Assembly (NCBI GenBank): GCA_039817205.1
Contig: JBCBWG010000128.1
Coordinates: 1-9,329 of the forward strand
DNA: 9,329 nt
Reading direction: 5' to 3'
Source of the DNA: JBCBWG01 sp039817205
GTDB lineage: Bacteria; Pseudomonadota; Alphaproteobacteria; Rhizobiales; Hyphomicrobiaceae
The translations under genes were made by a program, and so were the position numbers. Shown here piece by piece: positions 1 to 6,819 of this stretch; position 1 is the stretch's first letter; each line of letters begins with the position of its first letter. The notes beneath the pieces are model-generated. The model saw nothing but the letters and a program-made list of their open reading frames with translations, ran no database searches and had not been told where the DNA came from.

Positions 1-1
1 C

Positions 2-88
2 GACTGGCGCCCGATTGGCGGCGATGACATGTTCACGTATCGGATGACCGAGGCCCAGGGCTGGACTGAGCGGGGCTCTAACGCCTGA
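2..88 (+). CDS. ribD: Probable RibD C-terminus (pyrimidine deaminase/reductase), partial
   Basis: Only the last 28 codons, ending in TGA at 86-88, lie in the window; the 5' part is cut off by the left edge. The readable tail contains DWRPIGGDDMFTYRM. This fits the usual end of the RibD reductase domain, a hydrophobic strand followed by I-G-x-D and a final beta strand. RibD deaminates and then reduces the pyrimidine intermediate of riboflavin synthesis in the cytoplasm. The tail alone would not identify the gene. The main support is position: ribE, ribB(A), ribH, nusB and thiL follow in the order usual for alphaproteobacteria, where ribD comes directly before ribE. Confidence 0.65.
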   Translation, partial: DWRPIGGDDMFTYRMTEAQGWTERGSNA

Positions 89-112
89 CACCGAGCCGAG
101 CCACGCCATTCG

Positions 113-137
113 GGTTTTGTCGCCAGATCGCAAAACC
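113..137. repeat. Inverted repeat in the ribD-ribE spacer
   Basis: GGTTTTG (113-119) and CAAAACC (131-137) are perfect 7-base inverted arms around an 11-base spacer, and T120/G130 could add a wobble pair. The repeat occupies the middle of the only sizeable gap (89-181) within the rib-nusB-thiL block. No T-run follows the right arm, so it does not look like a standard Rho-independent terminator. It could be an mRNA stability or processing hairpin or an operator. It shows no match to the FMN riboswitch (RFN) consensus. Confidence 0.45.
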
Positions 138-181
138 TCGTTACGCAAGTTGGCGGTCAAACCAGACATCGGGGACTGACC

Positions 182-775
182 ATGTTTACCGGACTGATCA
201 CAGACGTGGGTCGTGTTGTCTCAATCGATAGCGGCCGCTTTCAAATCCAATCGGGATATCCCTCCGACGACATTCCGGTGGGTGCCTCCATCTGCTGCGA
301 CGGTGTCTGCCTTACGGCAACGTCCATCTTGCCCGGCGATGGTGGCGCGGCGTTTTCAGTCGATGTGTCGAACGAGACATTATCGAAGTCGACGCTTGGC
401 TCATGGAAGCCGGGGGCTTCGATCAATTTGGAGCGGTCGCTTCGCGCGGGCGATGAACTTGGCGGTCATGTCGTCTCAGGCCACGTCGATGGCATCGCAA
501 AAATCGTTTCGATTGATGCCGACGGCGCCAGCCGCCGCTTTACATTCGAGGCGCCCGATCATCTCGCCATGTACATTGCGCCAAAAGGTTCCGTTGCCCT
601 TGATGGAACCTCACTCACGGTCAATGAGGTGTCGGGACGTCGCTTCGGCGTCAACCTGATCCCGCACAGCTTGACGGTGACAACCTGGGGCGCAAAAACC
701 GTCGGCGAAATGGTCAACCTCGAGGTGGATGTCTTCGCCCGCTACGTGGCCCGGCAATTGGAGTACAGACGCTAA
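182..775 (+). CDS. ribE: Riboflavin synthase, alpha chain
   Basis: Catalyses the dismutation of two 6,7-dimethyl-8-ribityllumazine molecules to riboflavin, the last step of the pathway, in the cytoplasm. The 197-residue protein has the two internally repeated lumazine-binding barrels. Barrel 1 spans about residues 1-95, with the hallmark start MFTGLITDVGRV and the GVCLTA motif at 41-46. Barrel 2 spans about 96-190, with SGHVDG at 99-104 and DGTSLTVNEV at 141-150. VNLEVDVFARYVARQL near the end is the trimerisation-helix region; the C-terminus is a little short for the family (usually about 200-215). The start is fixed by MFTG and by GGGGA at 171-175, six bases upstream. The stop overlaps the next ATG by one base (TAATG). 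RibH, the source of its substrate, is two genes downstream. Confidence 0.96.
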   Translation: MFTGLITDVGRVVSIDSGRFQIQSGYPSDDIPVGASICCDGVCLTATSILPGDGGAAFSVDVSNETLSKSTLGSWKPGASINLERSLRAGDELGGHVVSGHVDGIAKIVSIDADGASRRFTFEAPDHLAMYIAPKGSVALDGTSLTVNEVSGRRFGVNLIPHSLTVTTWGAKTVGEMVNLEVDVFARYVARQLEYRR

Positions 776-1932
776 TGTCGGAGATGAAGACTGCCGTCTA
801 TCAGGAAGGTCAAGGGTTTTTGTCCGACACGCGCGAGATCATCGAAGATATGCGCAATGGTCGGATGGTCATCCTGGTCGACGCTGAGGACCGGGAAAAC
901 GAGGGGGACCTCATTATTCCGGCGCAGATGGCAACGCCGGACGTCATCAATTTTATGGCAACGCACGGGCGCGGATTGATCTGTTTGAGCCTCACGGAGC
1001 GACGTGCGCGAGACCTGCAGCTCGCCTCGATGGTGCCATCGAACGATTCCCGGACTGGCACCGCATTTACCGTTTCGATCGAAGCGCGCGAAGGTGTCAC
1101 GACGGGCATCTCGGCGGCCGACCGCGCGCGCACCATTGCCGCTGCAATTGATGCATCGAAAGATCACACGGCGATCGTGTCGCCGGGCCACGTGTTCCCG
1201 CTGGTTGCGCGCGCAGGCGGTGTGCTCGTTCGCGCAGGGCACACGGAAGCCTCCGTTGATCTTGCGCGGCTCGCCGGTTTGAACCCGTCGGCCGTGATCT
1301 GCGAAATCATGAACGACGATGGGACGATGGCGCGGTTGCCCGACCTCGTCGCCTTCGCTCAGCGCCACAACCTCAAGATCGGGACGATTGAAGACCTGAT
1401 CGCGTTTCGTTTGCAGAACGACCGCATCGTCCGCCCGGTGACACAGCGTTCCGTTGATACACAGGTCGGCGATGGCTTCACGCTTCATGTTTACGAGAAC
1501 ACCGTTGAGCCGGGCGAGCACCTGGCCCTCGTAAAGGGGGACGTCACAGCCGATGGTCCCGTTCTCGTGCGCGTCCATGCGGTGAACGTCCTAAAGGACC
1601 TCATAGGGATCGAGGGCGACGGTGGCGCGGTTCTGCATCAATCGATGCAAGCCATTTCCGATGTCGGACGGGGCGTGATCGTGCTGATCCGCGATCTCAG
1701 GCCGAAGTCCGTGTCCGAAGGGTTCTTGAAGAAAGCTGACGGTGGGGTGCGCAAAATCCAGGGGCAGGAGCAGCGCAATGTCGAGATCGGCGTTGGCAGC
1801 CAGATCCTTCGCGACCTCGGCGTCACTGACATGACCTTGATCACAACATCACCCGATTCAACCTACGTGGGTCTCGAAGCCTACGGTTTGACCATCGTCG
1901 ACCAACAAGTGCTCGACGGCGGAGAAAGCTAA
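775..1932 (+). CDS. ribB: 3,4-dihydroxy-2-butanone-4-phosphate synthase fused to a degenerate GTP cyclohydrolase II-like domain (RibBX type)
   Basis: Residues about 15-215 are a complete RibB domain, which converts ribulose 5-phosphate to the four-carbon unit used by RibH. Visible motifs are DAEDRENEGD (36-45, acidic metal/substrate loop), RAGHTEASVDLARLAG (153-168) and DDGTMAR (181-187). Residues about 218-380 align with GTP cyclohydrolase II (RibA). However, the zinc-site region that normally reads RVHSECLTGD...RCDCG is RVHAVNVLKDLIGIEG here (266-281), with no cysteine. The usual LRQEGRGIGL stretch is IRDLRPKSVS (305-314). GTP hydrolysis is therefore unlikely. This matches the RibBX variant reported as widespread in Proteobacteria; the role of X is unclear. 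A separate ribA is expected elsewhere. The start at 775 gives TAATG coupling to ribE and has GGAG at 760-763. The alternative ATG at 784 abuts its GGAG and is less likely. Often annotated ribBA. Confidence 0.93.
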   Translation: MSEMKTAVYQEGQGFLSDTREIIEDMRNGRMVILVDAEDRENEGDLIIPAQMATPDVINFMATHGRGLICLSLTERRARDLQLASMVPSNDSRTGTAFTVSIEAREGVTTGISAADRARTIAAAIDASKDHTAIVSPGHVFPLVARAGGVLVRAGHTEASVDLARLAGLNPSAVICEIMNDDGTMARLPDLVAFAQRHNLKIGTIEDLIAFRLQNDRIVRPVTQRSVDTQVGDGFTLHVYENTVEPGEHLALVKGDVTADGPVLVRVHAVNVLKDLIGIEGDGGAVLHQSMQAISDVGRGVIVLIRDLRPKSVSEGFLKKADGGVRKIQGQEQRNVEIGVGSQILRDLGVTDMTLITTSPDSTYVGLEAYGLTIVDQQVLDGGES

Positions 1933-1936
1933 ATCG

Positions 1937-2476
1937 ATGGCCGGTGCCACCAACCCCAATACGGTCGATCGCGATCGTTTCGCAAACCTCGCAACGAAGC
2001 TCGATCGCAAGACCATCAAAGTCGCGTTGATCGTTGCGCCCTACTATCGCGACGTTGCAGACGCGCTTGAAGCGGGCGCCCGGGCTGAACTCGACAAGGC
2101 AGGCTGCCAGATTGAGCGCGTTGAAGTGCCCGGCGCTTTAGAACTGCCTCTGGCGCTTCAGATCCTCGCCATGTCTGATGGGGTCAACGAGCTGGCAGGT
2201 GCGATCCTAATCGGCTGCGTCATCCGCGGGGAGACGTCCCACTACGACATCGTCTGCGAGACCGCGAACCGGTTCGCGATGCAGGTCGCAATCGAGGCTC
2301 AGTTGCCTCTCGGGAATGCGCTGCTGACGGTCGACACCCACGATCAAGCGATGGCGCGGGCCGCAGGCTCTCAGGGCGGCAAAGGTGCCGATGCGGCCCG
2401 GGCTGTGCTTTCACTCATCGAGCTCGACAGCAAGTTCTCTCGGTTTGACGACGATTACGATGAGATGTCGGCCTGA
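1937..2476 (+). CDS. ribH: 6,7-dimethyl-8-ribityllumazine synthase
   Basis: Condenses the RibB product with 5-amino-6-ribitylaminouracil to give the lumazine that RibE uses; family members form pentamers or 60-mers. Recognisable motifs are APYYRDVADALEAGA (34-48, substrate-aromatic strand), VPGALELPLAL (64-74), GCVIRGETSHYD (93-104, with the proposed catalytic His at 102) and LPLGNALLTVDTHDQAMARA (123-142). The 179-residue length exceeds the usual 150-160 because of about 25 extra N-terminal residues and an acidic tail (DDDYDEMSA). The position after Ala34, commonly Arg in relatives, is Pro here. The ATG lies four bases after the ribB stop, with GGAGA at 1921-1925 inside the end of ribB. Its TGA overlaps the nusB ATG (TGATG). 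Confidence 0.95.
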   Translation: MAGATNPNTVDRDRFANLATKLDRKTIKVALIVAPYYRDVADALEAGARAELDKAGCQIERVEVPGALELPLALQILAMSDGVNELAGAILIGCVIRGETSHYDIVCETANRFAMQVAIEAQLPLGNALLTVDTHDQAMARAAGSQGGKGADAARAVLSLIELDSKFSRFDDDYDEMSA

Positions 2477-3180
2477 TGACATCATCCGCTCAAGCTCATC
2501 GCCGCCGCGAACGACGAAGCGCGGCGCGCCTGTCTGCGGTGCAGGCGCTCTATCAGATGGACATTGCCGGGACGGACCTGAACCAGGTCATCCACGAGTT
2601 CACCAAATTGCGCACGGCGCGGCCCGGCGAAGCGGCTGAAGACCCGGGCCTCGCCGATCTCGCCCCGCTCGATGAAACGCAAGGCGAAATCCTCGCCATC
2701 GGTCACGCAGACCACACCTTTTTCGCCGAGCTTTTGCGTGGTGTGATGCGCCTGCAGACGACCATTGATCCGGATGTGGATCAGCAACTGGCAAGAGGCT
2801 GGCGTCTCGCCCGCGTCGATAGCATCCTCCGCCAGACGTTACGGGCGGCGCTCTATGAGTTGATCGAACGGACGGATGTCCCGGCGCGCGCAGTGATCAA
2901 TGAATATATCGAGATCGCGAAGGCCTTCTTCGACGGAGAGGAGCCGCGCGTCGTCAACGGCGTTCTCGATACATTGGCGCGCAAGTACCGCCCGAATGAA
3001 GTCGGTCCGAAGCGTTCCGCGTCGAGCGCTGTGCAACAGACACCTGAACCGCAAGAGACGACCGAACCGGATGAACAGTCGGGGGCGGGCAGTGAGACCC
3101 AAGATCCAGACGCGCTGCCAGATGCGCTTCCTGGTGCGCTTCCTGGCTCTTCCGACGCGTCCGGTAAATCGGGGTCCTAG
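2476..3180 (+). CDS. nusB: Transcription antitermination factor NusB with long C-terminal tail
   Basis: NusB binds boxA RNA with NusE (S10) in the antitermination complex on rRNA operons. The all-helical fold is recognisable from residue 9 to about 172. It begins with an Arg-rich N-terminus, RRRERRSAARLSAVQALYQMD (9-29, split here as RRRERRSAAR then LSAVQALYQMD). It ends with LRQTLRAALYEL (118-129), VPARAVINEYIEIAKAF (135-151) and PRVVNGVLDTLARKYRP (157-173). A family member normally stops near here, at about 140-170 residues. This one adds about 60 residues (174-234) rich in Pro, Glu, Asp, Ser and Gly, including DALPDALPGALPG at 212-224; the tail is likely disordered. The ATG overlaps the ribH stop. 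Linkage of ribH and nusB is common in bacteria. Confidence 0.93.
   Translation: MTSSAQAHRRRERRSAARLSAVQALYQMDIAGTDLNQVIHEFTKLRTARPGEAAEDPGLADLAPLDETQGEILAIGHADHTFFAELLRGVMRLQTTIDPDVDQQLARGWRLARVDSILRQTLRAALYELIERTDVPARAVINEYIEIAKAFFDGEEPRVVNGVLDTLARKYRPNEVGPKRSASSAVQQTPEPQETTEPDEQSGAGSETQDPDALPDALPGALPGSSDASGKSGS
3109..3144 (+). repeat. Three tandem 12-base units inside the nusB tail
   Basis: Three consecutive 12-base units are visible: gacgcgctgcca (3109-3120), gatgcgcttcct (3121-3132) and ggtgcgcttcct (3133-3144). They encode DALP, DALP and GALP. Because 12 is a multiple of three, copy changes would keep nusB and the thiL spacing in frame. Replication slippage probably produced the expansion. 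Confidence 0.8.
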
Positions 3181-3183
3181 CCG

Positions 3184-4212
3184 ATGACAATCGGAGAGCG
3201 CGAGCTGATTGCACACTATTTTGCTCCGCTCGTCCGATCACCGGGTGCCCATCAATTGCGGGACGATTGCGCCGCCCTCCGTCCAGCTATGCAGCAATCG
3301 ATGGTCGTTAAGACCGACCCGATCCGTGAAGGCGTTCATTTCTTTGAAGACGACGATCCAGCCGACATCGGCTGGAAGGCACTGGCCGTGAACGTCTCCG
3401 ATCTCGCGGCCAAGTCCGCGCGTCCGGTCGGCTATCTGATGGCAGTCTCGTTTCCCGAGGCGCCCGATCTGGATTGGCTGCGACGGTTTCTCGGCGGGCT
3501 TTCAGAGGCTCAGGACGTTTTTGGTTGCACGCTTTTGGGTGGCGACACAGATCGCGCGCCCGGACCGCTCTCGATCTCAGTGACCGTCTTCGGCGAAGTG
3601 CCACATGGTCGGATGATCCTGCGCGAGACCGCCTCTGAAAAAGACTTGGTCTACGTGAGCGGCACACTCGGTGCCGCAGCCGTCGGGCTGTCTGTTCGAC
3701 AAATGGAACGTGGTGACACGCCGTTAGTTGATGTCTCAGCGCTTCGGAAACCGTTGGCCGCGAGCGCGCGAGATCGCTACGTCCGACCACAGCCAAGGCT
3801 CGGCCTGAAGGCAGCCCTCAGGCGCGTCGCATCTGCCGCCATGGATCTCTCGGATGGTTTGGCGCTCGATGCAGCGCGGCTGACCGACGCCGTGTCGGAT
3901 GCGTCCGGTGGTCCGTTCGGCATGGAGATTGATCTAGCGCGCATACCCGTCGCACCTGAGCTTTCAGCCGCTGGGTCCGGTGGTGGCCTTGCCCCGGCTG
4001 ACATCTTCCGGCTCGCGCTTGGGCATGGCGACGACTACGAGATCCTTGCAACCGTTGCTCCGGGCGACGCCGATACCTTCGAAGCGCTGGCGCGGGCCGC
4101 TGACGTTCCGGTGTCGTGCGTTGGCGTATGCAACACGACGCAGGCGATGACGTTTTGCGGCGACGGTCACGTCGTGGATGCGCTGAGCGGGCTTGGCTAC
4201 CTCCATTTTTAA
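3184..4212 (+). CDS. thiL: Thiamine-monophosphate kinase
   Basis: Phosphorylates thiamine monophosphate to thiamine pyrophosphate with ATP, the last step of cofactor synthesis. The 342-residue protein has the PurM/ThiL-type ATP-binding fold. Motifs are GERELIAHYFAPL (4-16, family-typical start), LRDDCAAL (25-32, Mg/ATP aspartates), TDPIREGVHF (44-53), ALAVNVSDLAAKSARPVGYL (66-85), LLGGDT (117-122), MDLSDGLALDAARL (220-233) and GHGDDYEILAT (280-290). Length and motif order are normal for the family, with no sign of decay. The ATG is three bases after the nusB stop, with GGGG at 3171-3174 as a ribosome binding site. thiL next to nusB and the rib genes is a common bacterial arrangement and suggests co-transcription as a vitamin/cofactor block. 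Confidence 0.95.
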   Translation: MTIGERELIAHYFAPLVRSPGAHQLRDDCAALRPAMQQSMVVKTDPIREGVHFFEDDDPADIGWKALAVNVSDLAAKSARPVGYLMAVSFPEAPDLDWLRRFLGGLSEAQDVFGCTLLGGDTDRAPGPLSISVTVFGEVPHGRMILRETASEKDLVYVSGTLGAAAVGLSVRQMERGDTPLVDVSALRKPLAASARDRYVRPQPRLGLKAALRRVASAAMDLSDGLALDAARLTDAVSDASGGPFGMEIDLARIPVAPELSAAGSGGGLAPADIFRLALGHGDDYEILATVAPGDADTFEALARAADVPVSCVGVCNTTQAMTFCGDGHVVDALSGLGYLHF

Positions 4213-4230
4213 GCCCGGGAATCGCGGGCT
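4212..4230 (+). terminator. Weak hairpin directly after thiL
   Basis: AGCCCG (4212-4217) pairs with CGGGCT (4225-4230) around a 7-base loop; the left arm begins at the last base of the thiL stop codon. No T-run follows, so this is not a convincing intrinsic terminator. It may help end the operon in another way or protect the 3' end. Confidence 0.35.
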
Positions 4231-4453
4231 CGGGTGTCAAAGCGCGTTGGCTCATGTGCTTGAAACGCAACGGCGATCACGTGCTCACCATCTTGTTTAG
4301 GCCCCGCCTCTGGTCGTATTGCTCAGCCCTAGCGCATTTGGCATGGTCCGCCCGCATCACGCCCGTTTTCGGTGAGCGAAAGCAGAGCTGGTTGATTGTT
4401 TGGCATCGCCGGTCGCCGCGCGCCGTTTCAAATACGTCCTAGGGGGGACACCC
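4231..4453 (+). other. Intergenic leader upstream of hppA
   Basis: This spacer separates thiL from hppA and holds no credible gene. Its reading frames show no recognisable protein. One promoter-like pair is visible, TTGTTT (4293-4298) and TATTGC (4317-4322) with 18 bases between, but it is weak and unproven. I recognise no riboswitch. Since hppA has its own strong ribosome binding site and terminator, a promoter somewhere here is likely. Confidence 0.4.
4442..4448 (+). promoter_or_regulatory. Ribosome binding site deciding the hppA start
   Basis: GGGGGGA lies five bases before the ATG at 4454. It favours that start over the in-frame TTG at 4400, which would add 18 residues with no family resemblance. 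Confidence 0.8.
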
Positions 4454-6619
4454 ATGCAAGAGTTGCTTTGGGCGATCATCGGCTGCGGCCTGATCTCGAT
4501 CGTCTATGCCGTGTTCACGATCAACCAGGTCATGAGCGCGGATGCCGGCACCGCAAAAATGCAGGAGATCGCAGGGAGCATCCAAGAAGGTGCCGCTGCC
4601 TATCTCAACCGTCAGTACACCACCGTCGCCATCGTCGGTGTGATCATTGCGATTGCGGCGCTCTATCTTGGCTGGCAGGTCGCTGTCGGCTTTATCGTTG
4701 GCGCTGTCTTGTCTGGCGCTGCTGGCTACATCGGCATGAACGTGTCGGTGCGCGCCAACGTCCGCACAGCACAGGCCGCATCGCAGTCCTTGGCTGACGG
4801 TCTCGACATTGCGTTTAAGTCCGGCGCTGTGACGGGCATGTTGGTCGCAGGTTTGGCGCTGCTCGGCGTTGCTTGCTATTACGGGTTCCTCACCGAGATC
4901 CTGGATCTTGCGCCAAACAGCCGAACGGTTGTCGATGCGCTGGTGGCCCTTGGCTTCGGTGCGTCGCTGATCTCGATCTTCGCACGGCTCGGTGGCGGGA
5001 TCTTCACCAAAGGTGCTGATGTTGGTGGCGACCTCGTCGGTAAAGTTGAGGCTGGCATTCCCGAAGACGATCCTCGCAACCCGGCAACGATTGCCGACAA
5101 CGTGGGCGACAACGTCGGTGACTGTGCCGGAATGGCAGCCGACCTGTTCGAGACCTACGCGGTCACCGTGGTTGCCACGATGGTGCTAGCCGCGATCTTC
5201 TTCGGCACGCAGGCATCGCTTGATGCGACGATGACCTACCCGCTGGCCATTGGTGCCGTCTGCTTGATCACGTCCATCGTCGGCACGTTCTTCGTCCGGC
5301 TCGGCTCGAACAACTCGATCATGGGCGCGCTCTACCGCGGGTTCATCGCATCGGCTGTTTTGTCGGTTGCGGGTCTTTATGCGGCAACCGAACTTGTGCT
5401 CGGCACATGGGGTTCGATCGGCACCGCAAACGGCCAGGATATTACCGGTCTCAACCTGTTCTTCTGCGGTCTTGCGGGGCTTGCCGTGACGGGTCTGATC
5501 GTGTGGATCACCGAGTATTACACCGGGATCGGTTATCGCCCGGTCCGCTCGATCAGCCAGTCGTCGGTGACCGGACACGGCACTAACGTCATTCAGGGTC
5601 TTGCGATTTCGCTCGAGGCCTGTGCGCTGCCGACAGTTGTCATCGTTGCTGGCATCCTGGTGACGTTCAACCTCGCGGGCTTGTTCGGAACGGCCATTGC
5701 GACGACAACGATGCTTGGTCTCGCCGGAATGGTGGTTGCGCTCGACGCGTTCGGTCCGGTGACCGACAACGCGGGCGGCATCGCTGAAATGGCAGGCCTT
5801 CCAAGCGAAGTGCGTCGTTCGACAGACGCGCTGGATGCGGTCGGCAACACGACCAAAGCTGTCACGAAGGGCTATGCGATTGGTTCCGCAGGTCTCGGTG
5901 CGCTCGTTTTGTTCGGTGCCTACAACTTCGACCTCCAGTTCTTCATAACGGAGGCCAATATGGCCGGCTCGGACCAGTACCAGTTCTTCAAGGGGCTGGA
6001 ACCAGACTTCGCGCTTTCTAATCCATACGTCGTCGTTGGACTGCTGATCGGCGGTCTGATCCCATACCTCTTCAGTGGGATGGCAATGACAGCGGTGGGC
6101 CGCGCCGGTGCTGCGGTGGTTGAAGAAGTACGGCGCCAATTCCGGGAAAAACCTGGGATCATGGAAGGGAAAGACCGCCCGGATTACGCAGCCGCCGTCG
6201 ACATGCTGACCAAAGCTGCGATCAAGGAAATGATCGTCCCATCGATGTTGCCGGTGCTGTCACCGATCGTGCTGTTCATCGCCATGTACTTCGTTGCGGG
6301 TGGCGGCATTGAAGGCAAGAACGCTGCGTTCTCAGCGGTTGGCGCCATGTTGCTCGGCGTCATCGTTACGGGTCTGTTCGTCGCGATTTCGATGACATCC
6401 GGTGGCGGCGCCTGGGACAACGCCAAGAAATCCTTCGAAGACGGCTTCGTCGACAAAGACGGCGTGAAGCACCTGAAGGGTTCGGAAGCGCACAAAGCGT
6501 CGGTGACCGGCGACACGGTCGGCGACCCCTACAAGGACACAGCCGGTCCGGCCGTGAACCCGGCGATCAAGATCACCAACATCGTGGCGCTGCTCCTCCT
6601 CGCAGTTCTCGCCCACTAA
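4454..6619 (+). CDS. hppA: Membrane proton-translocating pyrophosphatase, K+-independent type
   Basis: An integral inner-membrane pump of 721 residues that couples hydrolysis of cytoplasmic pyrophosphate to H+ export; family members have about 16 membrane helices. Helix 1 is visible at about 2-24. The substrate site includes DVGGDLVGKVE (189-199; the fifth-residue Ala usual in this motif is Gly here), PEDDPRNPATIADNVGDNVG (203-222) and FGPVTDNAGG (433-442). The C-terminal site includes GDTVGDPYKDTAGPA. GNTTKAVTKG at 464-473 carries Lys at 468, where K+-dependent enzymes carry Ala; this marks the K+-independent H+ pumps, as in Rhodospirillum rubrum. The ATG at 4454 is chosen because MQELLWAI begins the first helix. 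The gene is not tightly joined to thiL and is followed by a strong terminator, so it is probably its own unit. Confidence 0.95.
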   Translation: MQELLWAIIGCGLISIVYAVFTINQVMSADAGTAKMQEIAGSIQEGAAAYLNRQYTTVAIVGVIIAIAALYLGWQVAVGFIVGAVLSGAAGYIGMNVSVRANVRTAQAASQSLADGLDIAFKSGAVTGMLVAGLALLGVACYYGFLTEILDLAPNSRTVVDALVALGFGASLISIFARLGGGIFTKGADVGGDLVGKVEAGIPEDDPRNPATIADNVGDNVGDCAGMAADLFETYAVTVVATMVLAAIFFGTQASLDATMTYPLAIGAVCLITSIVGTFFVRLGSNNSIMGALYRGFIASAVLSVAGLYAATELVLGTWGSIGTANGQDITGLNLFFCGLAGLAVTGLIVWITEYYTGIGYRPVRSISQSSVTGHGTNVIQGLAISLEACALPTVVIVAGILVTFNLAGLFGTAIATTTMLGLAGMVVALDAFGPVTDNAGGIAEMAGLPSEVRRSTDALDAVGNTTKAVTKGYAIGSAGLGALVLFGAYNFDLQFFITEANMAGSDQYQFFKGLEPDFALSNPYVVVGLLIGGLIPYLFSGMAMTAVGRAGAAVVEEVRRQFREKPGIMEGKDRPDYAAAVDMLTKAAIKEMIVPSMLPVLSPIVLFIAMYFVAGGGIEGKNAAFSAVGAMLLGVIVTGLFVAISMTSGGGAWDNAKKSFEDGFVDKDGVKHLKGSEAHKASVTGDTVGDPYKDTAGPAVNPAIKITNIVALLLLAVLAH

Positions 6620-6660
6620 TCAGGGCGTCCGACACCGAACTCCGGCAACCGCCACCACCG

Positions 6661-6692
6661 AAAAAGCCCGGCCCCACCGCCGGGCTTTTTTT
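6661..6692 (+). terminator. Rho-independent terminator after hppA
   Basis: AAAAAGCCCGG (6661-6671) pairs perfectly with CCGGGCTTTTT (6680-6690) around an 8-base loop, and the T-run continues to 6692 (seven T). It lies about 41 bases after the hppA stop. The A-run on the left arm means it could also act on the minus strand, but no minus-strand gene ends here. Confidence 0.93.
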
Positions 6693-6716
6693 GTTGCGTG
6701 CTGTCGGTCCAACCGT

Positions 6717-6748
6717 GCCACGCCAATGCCGCCACGTGCGCGCGTGGC
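6717..6748. repeat. Palindromic GCCACG/CGTGGC cluster upstream of the dehydratase gene
   Basis: GCCACG occurs at 6717-6722 and 6731-6736, and its complement CGTGGC at 6743-6748. The nearer pair forms a 6-bp hairpin with a 6-base loop. The farther pair extends to 8 bp (TGCCACGC 6716-6723 with GCGTGGCA 6742-6749). The two pairings exclude each other. It lies in the 127-base gap between the hppA terminator and the dehydratase start, so it could be an operator or leader structure. No T-run follows. Confidence 0.35.
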
Positions 6749-6806
6749 AAGATTGCTGTTTCGCTGGTTGCGGCTCGGGATTACTGTTCCTTGCACGCGG
6801 GACCGA

Positions 6807-6811
6807 GGAGG
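6807..6811 (+). promoter_or_regulatory. Ribosome binding site deciding the dehydratase start
   Basis: GGAGG (within GAGGAGG) lies eight bases before the ATG at 6820. The in-frame GTG at 6814 is too close to it. An in-frame TTG at 6691 lies inside the hppA terminator, so neither is a plausible start. Confidence 0.8.
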
Positions 6812-6819
6812 CGGTGGAC

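Noticed and set aside
89..181. Possible FMN riboswitch in the ribD-ribE spacer
   Set aside because: The spacer is too short and shows none of the RFN consensus helices; such an element would be expected upstream of ribD, outside the window.
772..1578. 268-codon open frame on the minus strand within ribB
   Set aside because: It is opposite the conserved RibB domain, lacks any recognisable motif and has shadow-like composition.
4260..4431. TTGAAACG (4260-4267) and CGTTTCAA (4424-4431), inverted 8-mers about 156 bases apart
   Set aside because: An inverted 8-mer pair is likely by chance in a region of this length, and the arms are far apart.
4116..4442. 108-codon plus-strand frame spanning the thiL end and the hppA leader
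   Set aside because: It starts inside thiL in another frame, has no family motif or ribosome binding site, and its tail lies in the non-coding leader.
4400..4453. TTG-initiated 18-residue extension of HppA
   Set aside because: The extension lacks family resemblance, while ATG 4454 has a GGGGGGA ribosome binding site and begins the first membrane helix.
5186..6139. 317-codon open frame on the minus strand within hppA
   Set aside because: It lies wholly opposite the conserved core of hppA. It shows no recognisable family and is rich in Arg, His and Asp, as expected of a shadow frame in GC-rich coding sequence.
6691..6819. 43-residue N-terminal extension of the dehydratase
   Set aside because: It would begin in the T-run of the hppA terminator and encodes Cys/Arg-rich sequence unlike the family. 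GGAGG supports ATG 6820.
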